Source: a virus | Strand: one strand, 5' to 3' | Length of the DNA: 20,344 nt | IMG/VR virus record: IMGVR_UViG_3300017708_001978 | Location: 1 to 20,344 of that record | Part shown: in pieces, positions 1-6,821 of the stretch | Numbering within the stretch: the first letter of the stretch is position 1 | How the letters are laid out: every line of letters begins with the position of its first letter | Made by a program: the position numbers and the translations under genes | The notes under the pieces: generated by a model | The model's database searches: none | The model's input: the letters and a program-made list of their open reading frames with translations, nothing else | What the model was told of the DNA's origin: nothing

Positions 1-1
1 A

Positions 2-292
2 AATATTAGAAGTACTTATCCATCACTAAATGTATGGCATCATTTAGTTTGCTTGTGGGACGGAACAACAAATACAAATGGAGCAAAAATGTATTTAAAT
101 GGTAGTTTATTTGCTCAAGGCACATCATCTGCTACAAGTTTTGCAACGGCACAAAATATCTTTGCTGGTGGTAATAGATCAGGATTCTTTTTAGATGGAC
201 GTATATCTACAATTAAAATGTATGACAAAGTTTTGAGTGCAGCTGAGGCATTACAAAATTATAATGCCACAAAAGACAGATACGGATTATGA
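2..292 (+). CDS. C-terminal part of a LamG/concanavalin A-like protein, probably tail fibre or virion surface (5' partial)
   Basis: The reading frame is open from the left edge of the window, so the true start lies upstream; a TTG at 53 is only an internal Leu codon. The 96 visible residues contain WHHLVCLWDGTTNTNGAKMY followed by LNGSL, the typical core of LamG/concanavalin A-like jelly-roll domains (W-D-G, then a Y-x-N-G turn). The end, SAAEALQNYNATKDRYGL, resembles the usual close of such domains (IYNRALSxxEIxQNYNAT). In phages these domains usually sit on tail fibres or decoration proteins and bind glycans on the host surface. The neighbouring baseplate genes fit that role. The fold is fairly sure; the exact virion location is inferred. 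Confidence 0.7.
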   Translation, partial: NIRSTYPSLNVWHHLVCLWDGTTNTNGAKMYLNGSLFAQGTSSATSFATAQNIFAGGNRSGFFLDGRISTIKMYDKVLSAAEALQNYNATKDRYGL

Positions 293-299
293 GAACCTC

Positions 300-320
300 A
301 GAAGATTAATCTTTTTTTTT
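300..320 (+). terminator. weak hairpin plus T-tract after the LamG gene
   Basis: Eight bases after the stop codon, AGAAGA (300-305) can pair with TCTTTT (310-315) across a TTAA loop. A run of nine T (312-320) follows, then AA and seven more T. The stem is short and weak, with one G-U pair, but the position and U-tract suit a rho-independent terminator separating this gene from the baseplate genes. The rest of the 293-382 gap is AT-rich and includes TATATTTA at 339-346. Confidence 0.4.
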
Positions 321-382
321 AATTTTTTTATCTCTTTATATATTTATCACTGAATAAAAAGTTATTATTTAAATTGTAATCT

Positions 383-1132
383 ATGTCTGAAAAAAAGTAT
401 GACTTCCCCACTGAAACAGTAGAATTACCTTCAAAAGGTCTTGTTTATTCTAAAGATAACCCTCTTTCATCAGGTGAAATTGAGATGAAATATATGACTG
501 CTAAAGAAGAAGATATTTTATCTAACCAAAACTATATTGAAAAAGGTACCGTAATCGATAAATTATTAGAATCTCTTATAGTAAGTAAGATAGATTATAA
601 AGATCTAATTACTGGAGATAAAAATGCCTTAGTAATCGCTGCTAGGATTTTAGGATATGGAAAAGAATATAAGTTTGAAATATCGGGTGAAACTTTTACG
701 GCAGATTTAAGTAAATTAGAAAATAAAAAAATTGATACTTCTTTATTTGAAGAAGGTGTAAATGAATTTGCATATACCCTACCGAATTCAGGTGTACCTA
801 TTACTTTTAAATTATTATGTCATAGAGATGACATGGCTATAAATAATGAATTACGTGGGTTGAAAAAGATTAAGAAAAACGAATCACCTGATATCTCTAC
901 TAGAACTAAATACATGTTAACCTCTGTAAATGGTGAAACTGATAGGGCAACAGTTAGAAAATTTGTTGATAATCACCTTTTAGCCATGGATGCTAGAGAG
1001 TTAAGAAATTATATTAAAAATATTCAACCTGATATTGATTTAGTAACTACGGTAACCGATGAAGAGGGTGCGCAAATGGAAACAGAAATTCCCTTCACAT
1101 TAAATTTTTTTTGGCCAGACGCAAAATTATAG
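383..1132 (+). CDS. 26: T4 gp26-like baseplate hub/assembly protein
   Basis: This 249-aa protein resembles the T4 gp26 baseplate family. Visible family-like features are ELPSKGLVY near residue 15, EIEMKYMTAKEEDILSNQNY at about 32-51, KLLESLIVSK, and a C-terminal half that handles LCHRDDMAIN. T4 gp26 is about 208 aa and takes part in assembling the central baseplate hub. The start has no Shine-Dalgarno sequence (AATTGTAATCT precedes ATG). The gene is followed by a gp51-like frame and then a tape measure gene, the same order as the tail-assembly-chaperone pair before the tape measure in many tailed phages. The stop TAG at 1130-1132 lies shortly after an eight-T run (1105-1112) where ribosomes may slip into the next frame. 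Family assignment is from remembered sequence patterns, not a search. Confidence 0.75.
   Translation: MSEKKYDFPTETVELPSKGLVYSKDNPLSSGEIEMKYMTAKEEDILSNQNYIEKGTVIDKLLESLIVSKIDYKDLITGDKNALVIAARILGYGKEYKFEISGETFTADLSKLENKKIDTSLFEEGVNEFAYTLPNSGVPITFKLLCHRDDMAINNELRGLKKIKKNESPDISTRTKYMLTSVNGETDRATVRKFVDNHLLAMDARELRNYIKNIQPDIDLVTTVTDEEGAQMETEIPFTLNFFWPDAKL
1103..1114 (+). other. candidate ribosomal frameshift site (T8 run before TGG)
   Basis: In the gp26 frame the codons here are AAT TTT TTT TGG, giving an uninterrupted run of eight T (1105-1112). Slipping +1 on TTT (1109-1111 to 1110-1112), or -2, enters the frame that stays open to 1415 and encodes the gp51-like domain. That frame has a stop at 1101-1103, so it can be entered only downstream of it. 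Between 1104 and 1209 it contains no ATG, GTG or TTG codon. A +1 slip would join 243 gp26 residues to 100 more, giving about 343 aa. Confidence 0.55.
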
Positions 1133-1208
1133 GTCTCTTTTATTCACTCAGATCCATTCTATCGTCTTTCATGGAAATGGTGGCTTTGATTACCACACGG
1201 TATACAAC

Positions 1209-1415
1209 ATGCCTATATGGTTGAGGAAATTTACATATAATCAATTGCAAACTCATTACGATAAACAAAATGAGGATATGAAAAGAGCCCAATCTAAAAG
1301 TAAATCTAAGGATACTACTAATATAGACATGGCTAACACTAATAAAGTTAATGTACCCGATTTTGTTAAAAAAAGACCTAGCTATTCTTCTACCGTAAAA
1401 AGGCCTAATCAATAA
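1209..1415 (+). CDS. 51: gp51-like baseplate hub assembly protein (probably expressed as a frameshift extension of gp26)
   Basis: The first ATG gives a 68-aa protein starting MPIWLRKFTYNQLQTHYDKQ. The same frame is open back to 1104 and upstream of the ATG encodes IHSIVFHGNGGFDYHTVYN. This runs directly into MPIWLRKFTY and has the composition of a conserved domain: G-N-G-G-[FY]-D-Y-x-T-V-Y-N-M-P-[IL]-W-L-R. It resembles, from memory, the small gp51 proteins of marine T4-like phages. No standard start codon exists for the upstream part, so the ATG at 1209 would cut the domain in half. The C-terminal tail is Lys/Ser/Asn-rich and probably disordered. The tape measure gene follows at once. I favour synthesis as a gp26-gp51 fusion by frameshifting; a short protein from 1209 is also possible. 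Confidence 0.6.
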   Translation: MPIWLRKFTYNQLQTHYDKQNEDMKRAQSKSKSKDTTNIDMANTNKVNVPDFVKKRPSYSSTVKRPNQ

Positions 1416-1428
1416 TATTTATAATAAA
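1413..1428 (+). promoter_or_regulatory. AT-rich 16-mer before the tape measure gene
   Basis: TAATATTTATAATAAA starts at the stop codon of the gp51-like frame and ends five bases before the tape measure ATG at 1434. The identical 16 bases precede the gene at 3498. No TTGG box lies at the -22 position seen in the four replication-module promoters. It may be a late promoter element or an A/U-rich translation-start enhancer. AAAGG follows at 1427-1431, but only two bases separate it from ATG. Confidence 0.4.
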
Positions 1429-1433
1429 AGGTA

Positions 1434-3458
1434 ATGGCTAGGAAAATCCAACAACAGCTGGAAGCAGAAAATGCAGAAAGAAGGAAAGGCTTAGAACTTA
1501 TAAAATTATTTAATAAGGCACAGGGTGATCTTTTAAGTGTTGGGGATAAAATAGTAGCTAACCAGGAGCAAACTAGAAAGCTTACTGAAAAACAACTAGA
1601 AAAAGAAAGAGATATAGCTAAACAGGCTTTAGCAAATGTAGAGGCTAGGGCTCGGCAATTAGCTGATTCAAAGAAATTAAGGGGTTTAACCGAACAAGAA
1701 TTAAGGGATAGAAAAGACTTAACGGATGAAGAGAAGTCTATTGAAGCAGCAAGAAGAAATAATTTTAAAACCGAAAGAGAGCTAGTTACTGAAACTCGTA
1801 AAGAACTAAAAATAAGAAAAACTGTTAATAAGCAGTTAGGAGTTACAGGCAAAGTAGTAAAAGGATTTAAAAAATTAGGGTTTGATTTTTCGGAGGCTCT
1901 TGCGGGTGCTGAGGAAGAAGCAGAAAAAATACAAAGATCCGGTACAAAAACTGAAAAAGCTCTTTCACAACAAATAGTTAATGCAAAATTATTAGCCGGT
2001 GGGCTTAATACTGCATTAAATACTTTTTTGGATTTTGCATCAATAGGTAAATCATTAACCGATAACTTTTTTGCTTACAATGAAGCACTACGAGAAACAA
2101 GACAATTAACTGGACAATCAGCTACAAATTTTTCTAGTTTTGATGATTCATTAATAACCTCAGTAGATCAAATTGAAACTATTACTGCCCTATCTAAAGA
2201 ATTAGGGATAAATGTAAATTCTGCTTTTTCTCAAGAAACTATAAAGCAGGCTACTGAATTAAGTAAATTACTAGGAATAAGTGCTGAAACTACTTCAAAA
2301 TTAGCTATCCAAGCTGAAGCATTTGGGTTTGCAATAGATGATGTGGAAAACCAAGCCTTTGAAACAGTAAGATCCTTAGGGGCTCAGGGGAAAGCAGCTC
2401 TAAATGTTCAACAAGTATTAGATGATACTGGGAAAGTATCGGGAAAACTACAAGTTTCATTGGGTAAAAATCCAAAAGCTTTAGTAAATGCAGCAGCTGC
2501 AGCGAGAAAATTAGGACTTTCTTTATCTGAAGTAGAAGATGTTGCCGATGGGTTACTAGATTTTGAATCTTCCATTAGAGCCGAACTCGAAGCAGAGTTA
2601 CTTACGGGACAACAAATAAATTTAGATAGAGCTAGAGGATTAGCTCTTATGAATGATATGGAAGGATTATCTGGTGAAATAGCCAATAATCAGGATATTC
2701 TTAATGCCTTCCAAAGTGATAATAGATTAGCACAACAAGCCATAGAAAAATCATTAGGTCTTTCATCTGATCAAATTGCTAAAATAATTTTCCAACAAAA
2801 AATTAATGAAGGACTAACTGCTGAACAAGCAGGTGAATTAGCTGGTATCAATGAAGAAGAGGCAAAAAGGTTAGGTTTACAACAACAATTAGATCAATCT
2901 ATAGCAAAAATTGCACAATCCCTAGCACCTGTAGCTGAGTTTTTTGCTTCTATATTAGAAAATTCATTCGCATTATATGGTACATTAGGTTTAATAGGAG
3001 GTATAAAATTAATAGGTCTAATTTCCCAAATTGCTACTCTTGCTGCTACGCAGGAAAAAGCTGCCCTAGCGGGAGTTGCCGCTAAAGTAGCTGCTAATCC
3101 CTTAATGGCAATAGCTACAGTAGCAGGTATAGGTTTAGCCGTTGCTGGAGTAAAAGCTCTTTTAGCTAAGGATGTAGATGATGGTATGATAGATGGTAGA
3201 GGAGGATTAGTTGTAAGTGGACCCAAAGGTTCATTTGCTTTAAATTCTCAGGATACAATAGTAGGTAATAAAGATGGAATTATAGCGGGTACTAATTTAG
3301 GGGGAAATTCTAATGGAGGAGGAGGTTCTTCAAATTCAGCTTTAATTGGTAGGGTAGATAAATTAATAGCGGCCACTGAAAGGGGGAGTCAAATTAGTAT
3401 GGATGGTAATTTAGTGGGTAAATCTGTTGCAAATAACACCTCAAGAATAGGATTATAA
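1434..3458 (+). CDS. tail tape measure protein
   Basis: This 674-aa protein follows the gp26/gp51 pair, the usual place for the tape measure that sets tail length and is threaded through the tail tube. Residues 1-130 are charged and heptad-like (many E, K, Q, R), consistent with a coiled coil. The middle is Ala/Leu/Ser-rich helix with repeated motifs such as TEQEL and LTAEQAGELAGI. Two hydrophobic stretches lie at about 511-540 and 552-578, typical of tape measures that insert in the membrane. The end has a glycine-rich linker and VVSGPKGSFALNSQDTIVG, like C-terminal tape measure motifs in other phages. At the usual rough ratio of 0.15 nm per residue the tail would be about 100 nm. In T4 this role belongs to gp29 (590 aa), but I did not see clear sequence likeness to it. 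Confidence 0.75.
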   Translation: MARKIQQQLEAENAERRKGLELIKLFNKAQGDLLSVGDKIVANQEQTRKLTEKQLEKERDIAKQALANVEARARQLADSKKLRGLTEQELRDRKDLTDEEKSIEAARRNNFKTERELVTETRKELKIRKTVNKQLGVTGKVVKGFKKLGFDFSEALAGAEEEAEKIQRSGTKTEKALSQQIVNAKLLAGGLNTALNTFLDFASIGKSLTDNFFAYNEALRETRQLTGQSATNFSSFDDSLITSVDQIETITALSKELGINVNSAFSQETIKQATELSKLLGISAETTSKLAIQAEAFGFAIDDVENQAFETVRSLGAQGKAALNVQQVLDDTGKVSGKLQVSLGKNPKALVNAAAAARKLGLSLSEVEDVADGLLDFESSIRAELEAELLTGQQINLDRARGLALMNDMEGLSGEIANNQDILNAFQSDNRLAQQAIEKSLGLSSDQIAKIIFQQKINEGLTAEQAGELAGINEEEAKRLGLQQQLDQSIAKIAQSLAPVAEFFASILENSFALYGTLGLIGGIKLIGLISQIATLAATQEKAALAGVAAKVAANPLMAIATVAGIGLAVAGVKALLAKDVDDGMIDGRGGLVVSGPKGSFALNSQDTIVGNKDGIIAGTNLGGNSNGGGGSSNSALIGRVDKLIAATERGSQISMDGNLVGKSVANNTSRIGL

Positions 3459-3473
3459 TAGTTTTTAATTATA

Positions 3474-3489
3474 TAATATTTATAATAAA
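3474..3489 (+). promoter_or_regulatory. second copy of the AT-rich 16-mer
   Basis: TAATATTTATAATAAA is identical to 1413-1428 and ends eight bases before the ATG at 3498, within the 39-base gap after the tape measure. A 14-base version (TAATATTTATAATA) also occurs at 12653-12666, over the stop codon of the polymerase gene. Read on the other strand it contains TATAAATA, the T4 late promoter core, but pointing away from the genes. Its function is therefore unresolved. Confidence 0.4.
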
Positions 3490-3497
3490 CCACAATT

Positions 3498-3884
3498 ATG
3501 CCTGACATATTATCAAAATTTAATACCCAAGGATCTGTTTTTTCGGATTTAAACGGAGGACCAGGATTTATGAATCAACCTAACCTACCCCCACCCACAG
3601 AAGCTGGAACTGAGTTTATAAATGTGGATGGAGAAGTTTTATCCCCTATTAGTTTAGATCAATCTCCTTTATCTAATGTAAGAGGTAATGAAGGTAATCC
3701 AGTTCTTAATGATTTATTAACATTTTCTGCATTACATAATGAGTATTCTTTAAATGGAGAACCAGAAATACCTGGTAAACCTAATCCTTCTACTTTAGAT
3801 CTAAATGGAAATACACCTCCTAGATATCAAGATAATGCCCCTCCAGGTGCACAAGGAAATTTTTCTAGTACAATAACTACATAA
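3498..3884 (+). CDS. unknown Pro/Asn/Gly-rich protein, probable virion or assembly protein
   Basis: I do not recognise this 128-aa protein. It has no cysteine, signal peptide or membrane segment. It is rich in Pro, Asn, Gly and Ser (NQPNLPPPTEAG, GKPNPSTLDLNGNTPPRYQ), suggesting extended or disordered structure. The only segment that looks folded is NPVLNDLLTFSALHNEYSLN at about residues 74-93. It lies between the tape measure and the 824-aa baseplate protein, with gaps of 39 and 14 bases, so it is probably co-expressed with them and serves in tail assembly. That role rests on position only. The start is set by ATG after ACAATT, with no Shine-Dalgarno sequence. Confidence 0.6.
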   Translation: MPDILSKFNTQGSVFSDLNGGPGFMNQPNLPPPTEAGTEFINVDGEVLSPISLDQSPLSNVRGNEGNPVLNDLLTFSALHNEYSLNGEPEIPGKPNPSTLDLNGNTPPRYQDNAPPGAQGNFSSTITT

Positions 3885-3898
3885 ATTAAGTAGATTAA

Positions 3899-6373
3899 AT
3901 GCCGTTAATTAATCTAACAACTAATTTAAAATCTCTTCCTTACGGTTCAGATAGACGGGGAGGTGGCAATAGTGGTCAACCTTTTGTTCAAACCCCTATA
4001 CCACCTCAAGACCAACAATCAACTGAAACCCTTCCTAATGTTCCTTTAGCAGCAGTTCCACCAGAAATAGCTAATGCCATAGGAATAGGAAATCCTTTTA
4101 CTACTAATATCTCTTTGGGTGCTGGAGATGGTATAATTAGGGGTGGCATTACAACTGCAGCAAGTAGGGCCTATGTAGATGCCGGTAGAATTAGTAGATT
4201 TTTAAGTTCTACTGAAGGAGGTCTTTTTTTAGATAAACAAAAATTATTATCTAATGTAGGCCCATTAACACAAGGGGGTGGTAAATTTAATAATGATTTA
4301 GAAACTAAAAGACTTACTATAGAGGGTCAAACAGCAGGAAATGCTTTTGGTCTACACTTACTTAAACAAACAGATCCCCAAGAATTTAATTTTCTTAATC
4401 CTGCACAGAGTGCTGAAGAAATTTTAGAAAATGGTCTAAATTTTATGGCGGGAAGTAAAGGAGAACCTACACCTGGTAGATATTTAGATAATGTAGATCC
4501 TTTTGGAAGGAGAGCAAATACTTTAGCTCTTAATGATAATAGATTAGTAGCTCTATCCCGAATATTTAACCAGTTTTATCTCTCTGAGGATGAAAAATTA
4601 ACTGGTACCCAACGTATAGGAAATCATGGGTTAATAACACTTAACGAGGGTGGTGCTATGATATCATACCCTGCGGGTCCAGGTACTGAAGGATTAGGAG
4701 CGGGAACAACTAATATAAGGTTTGCAGATCAAAGAACGGGTGCAAATAACGCTACTTTATTAAATTCTGGATTTTATGGGGAAGGTTTTGGTGGTACCTT
4801 GCAGGGAGATACTTTTAATTTAATTAGATTAGCTAGACAGGGAGCTAGTGCTATTCAAGGGGGTTTAACTAGATTAGGGCGAAGAAGGGGATTTTTAGGG
4901 TTTTTGGGTAATGCTCTATCCGCTACTGTACCTTCATTATATGATAAAGGAGTAGAAAAGTTAGATCGTTTTATACGCAGTAACCTTGACAATGCTTTAG
5001 GTTTAGAAAATTTAACACCACAATCTAATTATTCTGTATTTACACGTCCCACTCCTACTTTTAAATATACTAATTATATAGGAGTATCAAATATATTTGG
5101 TGCTATTGAATCTGATCCATTATTTTTTAATGTAGAAAAAAACCACATAGAACAAAATGGTAATAGAACTAGGACCTTTGATTTTAATGTTTATGCAAAT
5201 CAAGGTATAGGGGACATAAGCAAGATGAATCCCGAGTTACAAAATAAAAATAACGGAGCATCCTGGACACAGAAAAATATTTTAGAGGCACCCGGATTTA
5301 TTACTGTTGGTACAGTAGGCGAGGACTTTAGAAAAACTATACTTGAAGAAAGAGGTGATTTTGAACAATTTAGAAGAACCACAATTTCATCAGCTCCATC
5401 ATATCAAAGCAATAAAGTATTAGAAACTAGGGTAAACGCAGGTGATCCTGGAAAGGTACCGTTAACTACAGGTTTTAAAGGGGTATTTGATTATTCGGTA
5501 GATTCTACCAAATTAGAAGCTCTTAATAAAATTACAGCTTTTGAACCTAAAAATACTTCAGGGACTAGACCTAGTAGGGACACTAACCCAGTTAATGATT
5601 TTATACAATTTAATTTTGCAGTAATCAATACTAATACTAGTAATACTACATATGTACATTTTCCAGCATTTATAAATGCCTTTAGTGATAATTACTCAGC
5701 TAATTGGTCGTCTATAAAATACGTAGGTAGGGGAGATAATTTTTATAATTATGAAGGATTTGAAAGAAGTATAAGTATAGGATTTACTGTAGCTGCGCAA
5801 TCAAAAGCAGAATTAAATCCTATGTATAGAAAATTAAATTATTTAGCCTCCACTTTAGCTCCTAGTTATCAATCATCTGGATTTATGAGAGGTAATCTTA
5901 TAAAAATGACTATGGGATGGTACTTATATGATGTACCTGGGTTTTTCCAAAGCTTTAATATAACTGTTCCTGAAAATTCTCCTTATGAAATTAATGTATC
6001 TGGGGGTACATTTGATGAATCTGCTCAAAAATATAATGATGATGATTCTGTGGGAGAATTACCTTTAGTCATAAATGTAGATGCTACCTTTATACCTATA
6101 CATGATTTCCTAGTATCTAAAGTAGCTAATTCATCAGGCAAATACCCAAGCTCAGGTGCCGGTAGTAATAAGTCTAAATTTATATCTCTAACAGATGGTA
6201 CAACTGATTTATACAATAAACGAAATACATTTAATTCCGATGATCCTTTAGCTTTACCTTTTGGAATTGACGCAGATCAGGATGGTATACCTAATTTTGT
6301 AGATGCAGATACAACTAATTCTTCTCCCTCTTTAGGGGGATCAACGTTTATAGGACCACAACTACCTGAATAA
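3899..6373 (+). CDS. large baseplate/tail-tube junction protein (gp48/gp54-like region)
   Basis: An 824-aa structural protein. The N-terminal 350 residues are Gly/Asn/Gln-rich, with few recognisable motifs. From about residue 385 there is FGAIESDPLFFNVEKNHIEQ, and from about 565 a compact domain with FIQFNFAVINTNTS, YVGRGDNFYNYEGFERSISI, AAQSKAELNPMYRKLNYLAS, FMRGNLIKMTMGWYLYDVPG and an S-PYEI ending. From memory this resembles the tube-like domain of proteins that cap the baseplate and start the tail tube in T4-like marine phages (T4 gp48 and gp54 have this role). It is more than twice as long as either T4 protein. Residues 791-804, DADQDGIPNFVDAD, form a thrombospondin-3-like calcium loop. 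A structural role is likely; the exact T4 counterpart is uncertain. Confidence 0.6.
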   Translation: MPLINLTTNLKSLPYGSDRRGGGNSGQPFVQTPIPPQDQQSTETLPNVPLAAVPPEIANAIGIGNPFTTNISLGAGDGIIRGGITTAASRAYVDAGRISRFLSSTEGGLFLDKQKLLSNVGPLTQGGGKFNNDLETKRLTIEGQTAGNAFGLHLLKQTDPQEFNFLNPAQSAEEILENGLNFMAGSKGEPTPGRYLDNVDPFGRRANTLALNDNRLVALSRIFNQFYLSEDEKLTGTQRIGNHGLITLNEGGAMISYPAGPGTEGLGAGTTNIRFADQRTGANNATLLNSGFYGEGFGGTLQGDTFNLIRLARQGASAIQGGLTRLGRRRGFLGFLGNALSATVPSLYDKGVEKLDRFIRSNLDNALGLENLTPQSNYSVFTRPTPTFKYTNYIGVSNIFGAIESDPLFFNVEKNHIEQNGNRTRTFDFNVYANQGIGDISKMNPELQNKNNGASWTQKNILEAPGFITVGTVGEDFRKTILEERGDFEQFRRTTISSAPSYQSNKVLETRVNAGDPGKVPLTTGFKGVFDYSVDSTKLEALNKITAFEPKNTSGTRPSRDTNPVNDFIQFNFAVINTNTSNTTYVHFPAFINAFSDNYSANWSSIKYVGRGDNFYNYEGFERSISIGFTVAAQSKAELNPMYRKLNYLASTLAPSYQSSGFMRGNLIKMTMGWYLYDVPGFFQSFNITVPENSPYEINVSGGTFDESAQKYNDDDSVGELPLVINVDATFIPIHDFLVSKVANSSGKYPSSGAGSNKSKFISLTDGTTDLYNKRNTFNSDDPLALPFGIDADQDGIPNFVDADTTNSSPSLGGSTFIGPQLPE

Positions 6374-6385
6374 AAATAAAATAAT

Positions 6386-6811
6386 ATGTCACGTTACAAA
6401 AGAATAGGCTTAGCTAGAAATGAAAACCAAGATGTTGCTAATGTTGGAGCACAATATTATATTTCAAGTTATTATCCTTCTATACCTTTAAGTTCTAATG
6501 ATATATATGCTATTACAGAATTTGGAGATAGATTAGATGTTCTTGCTAATAGATTTTATGGAGATACAAGTTTGTATTGGATTATAGCAGCTGCTAACCC
6601 TGATTTAGTACCCGCAGACTCAGTATCTTTAAAAGGGGGGATACAATTAAGAATACCTACTGATGTTAATACTATAGTATCTAACTATAATATTGCAAAT
6701 GGTATTGGTACTTCTATTACTTCATCTCCATCTTCTAATGGAGGTGGGATATCTGTGGGTGGTTCCGGAGTCTCTTCAGTTTCCGGTGGAGGAGGTGGAG
6801 GAGGTTATTAA
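6386..6811 (+). CDS. 53: gp53-like baseplate wedge protein with LysM-like motif and polyglycine tail
   Basis: This 141-aa protein carries DRLDVLANRFYGDTSLYWII at about residues 48-67, followed by AAANPDL and, at about 85-91, IQLRIPT. This is the LysM-like layout (GD-L--LA---YGD---W--I---N---------G--L-IP) known in T4 gp53 and in other phages' short baseplate proteins. T4 gp53 joins wedges around the hub. The last 40 residues are Ser/Gly-rich and end in seven glycines and a tyrosine. The gene follows the 824-aa protein by 12 bases and precedes the hub gene by 10, so all three are likely translated from one transcript. No Shine-Dalgarno sequence precedes the ATG (AAAATAAT). Confidence 0.7.
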   Translation: MSRYKRIGLARNENQDVANVGAQYYISSYYPSIPLSSNDIYAITEFGDRLDVLANRFYGDTSLYWIIAAANPDLVPADSVSLKGGIQLRIPTDVNTIVSNYNIANGIGTSITSSPSSNGGGISVGGSGVSSVSGGGGGGGY

Positions 6812-6821
6812 ATTATAAGTT

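Noticed and set aside
53-292. TTG at 53 as the start of the first protein
   Set aside because: The frame is open to the window edge and the LamG core begins before this codon, so it is internal.
1409-1852. 147-codon minus-strand frame opposite the tape measure start
   Set aside because: It is the complement of a Lys/Glu-rich coiled-coil region, which yields Leu/Phe/Ser-rich nonsense; no independent support.
3474-3489. T4 late promoter core TATAAATA on the minus strand
   Set aside because: It would direct transcription against every gene in the window, so I do not call it a leftward promoter; the element is reported only as a conserved motif.
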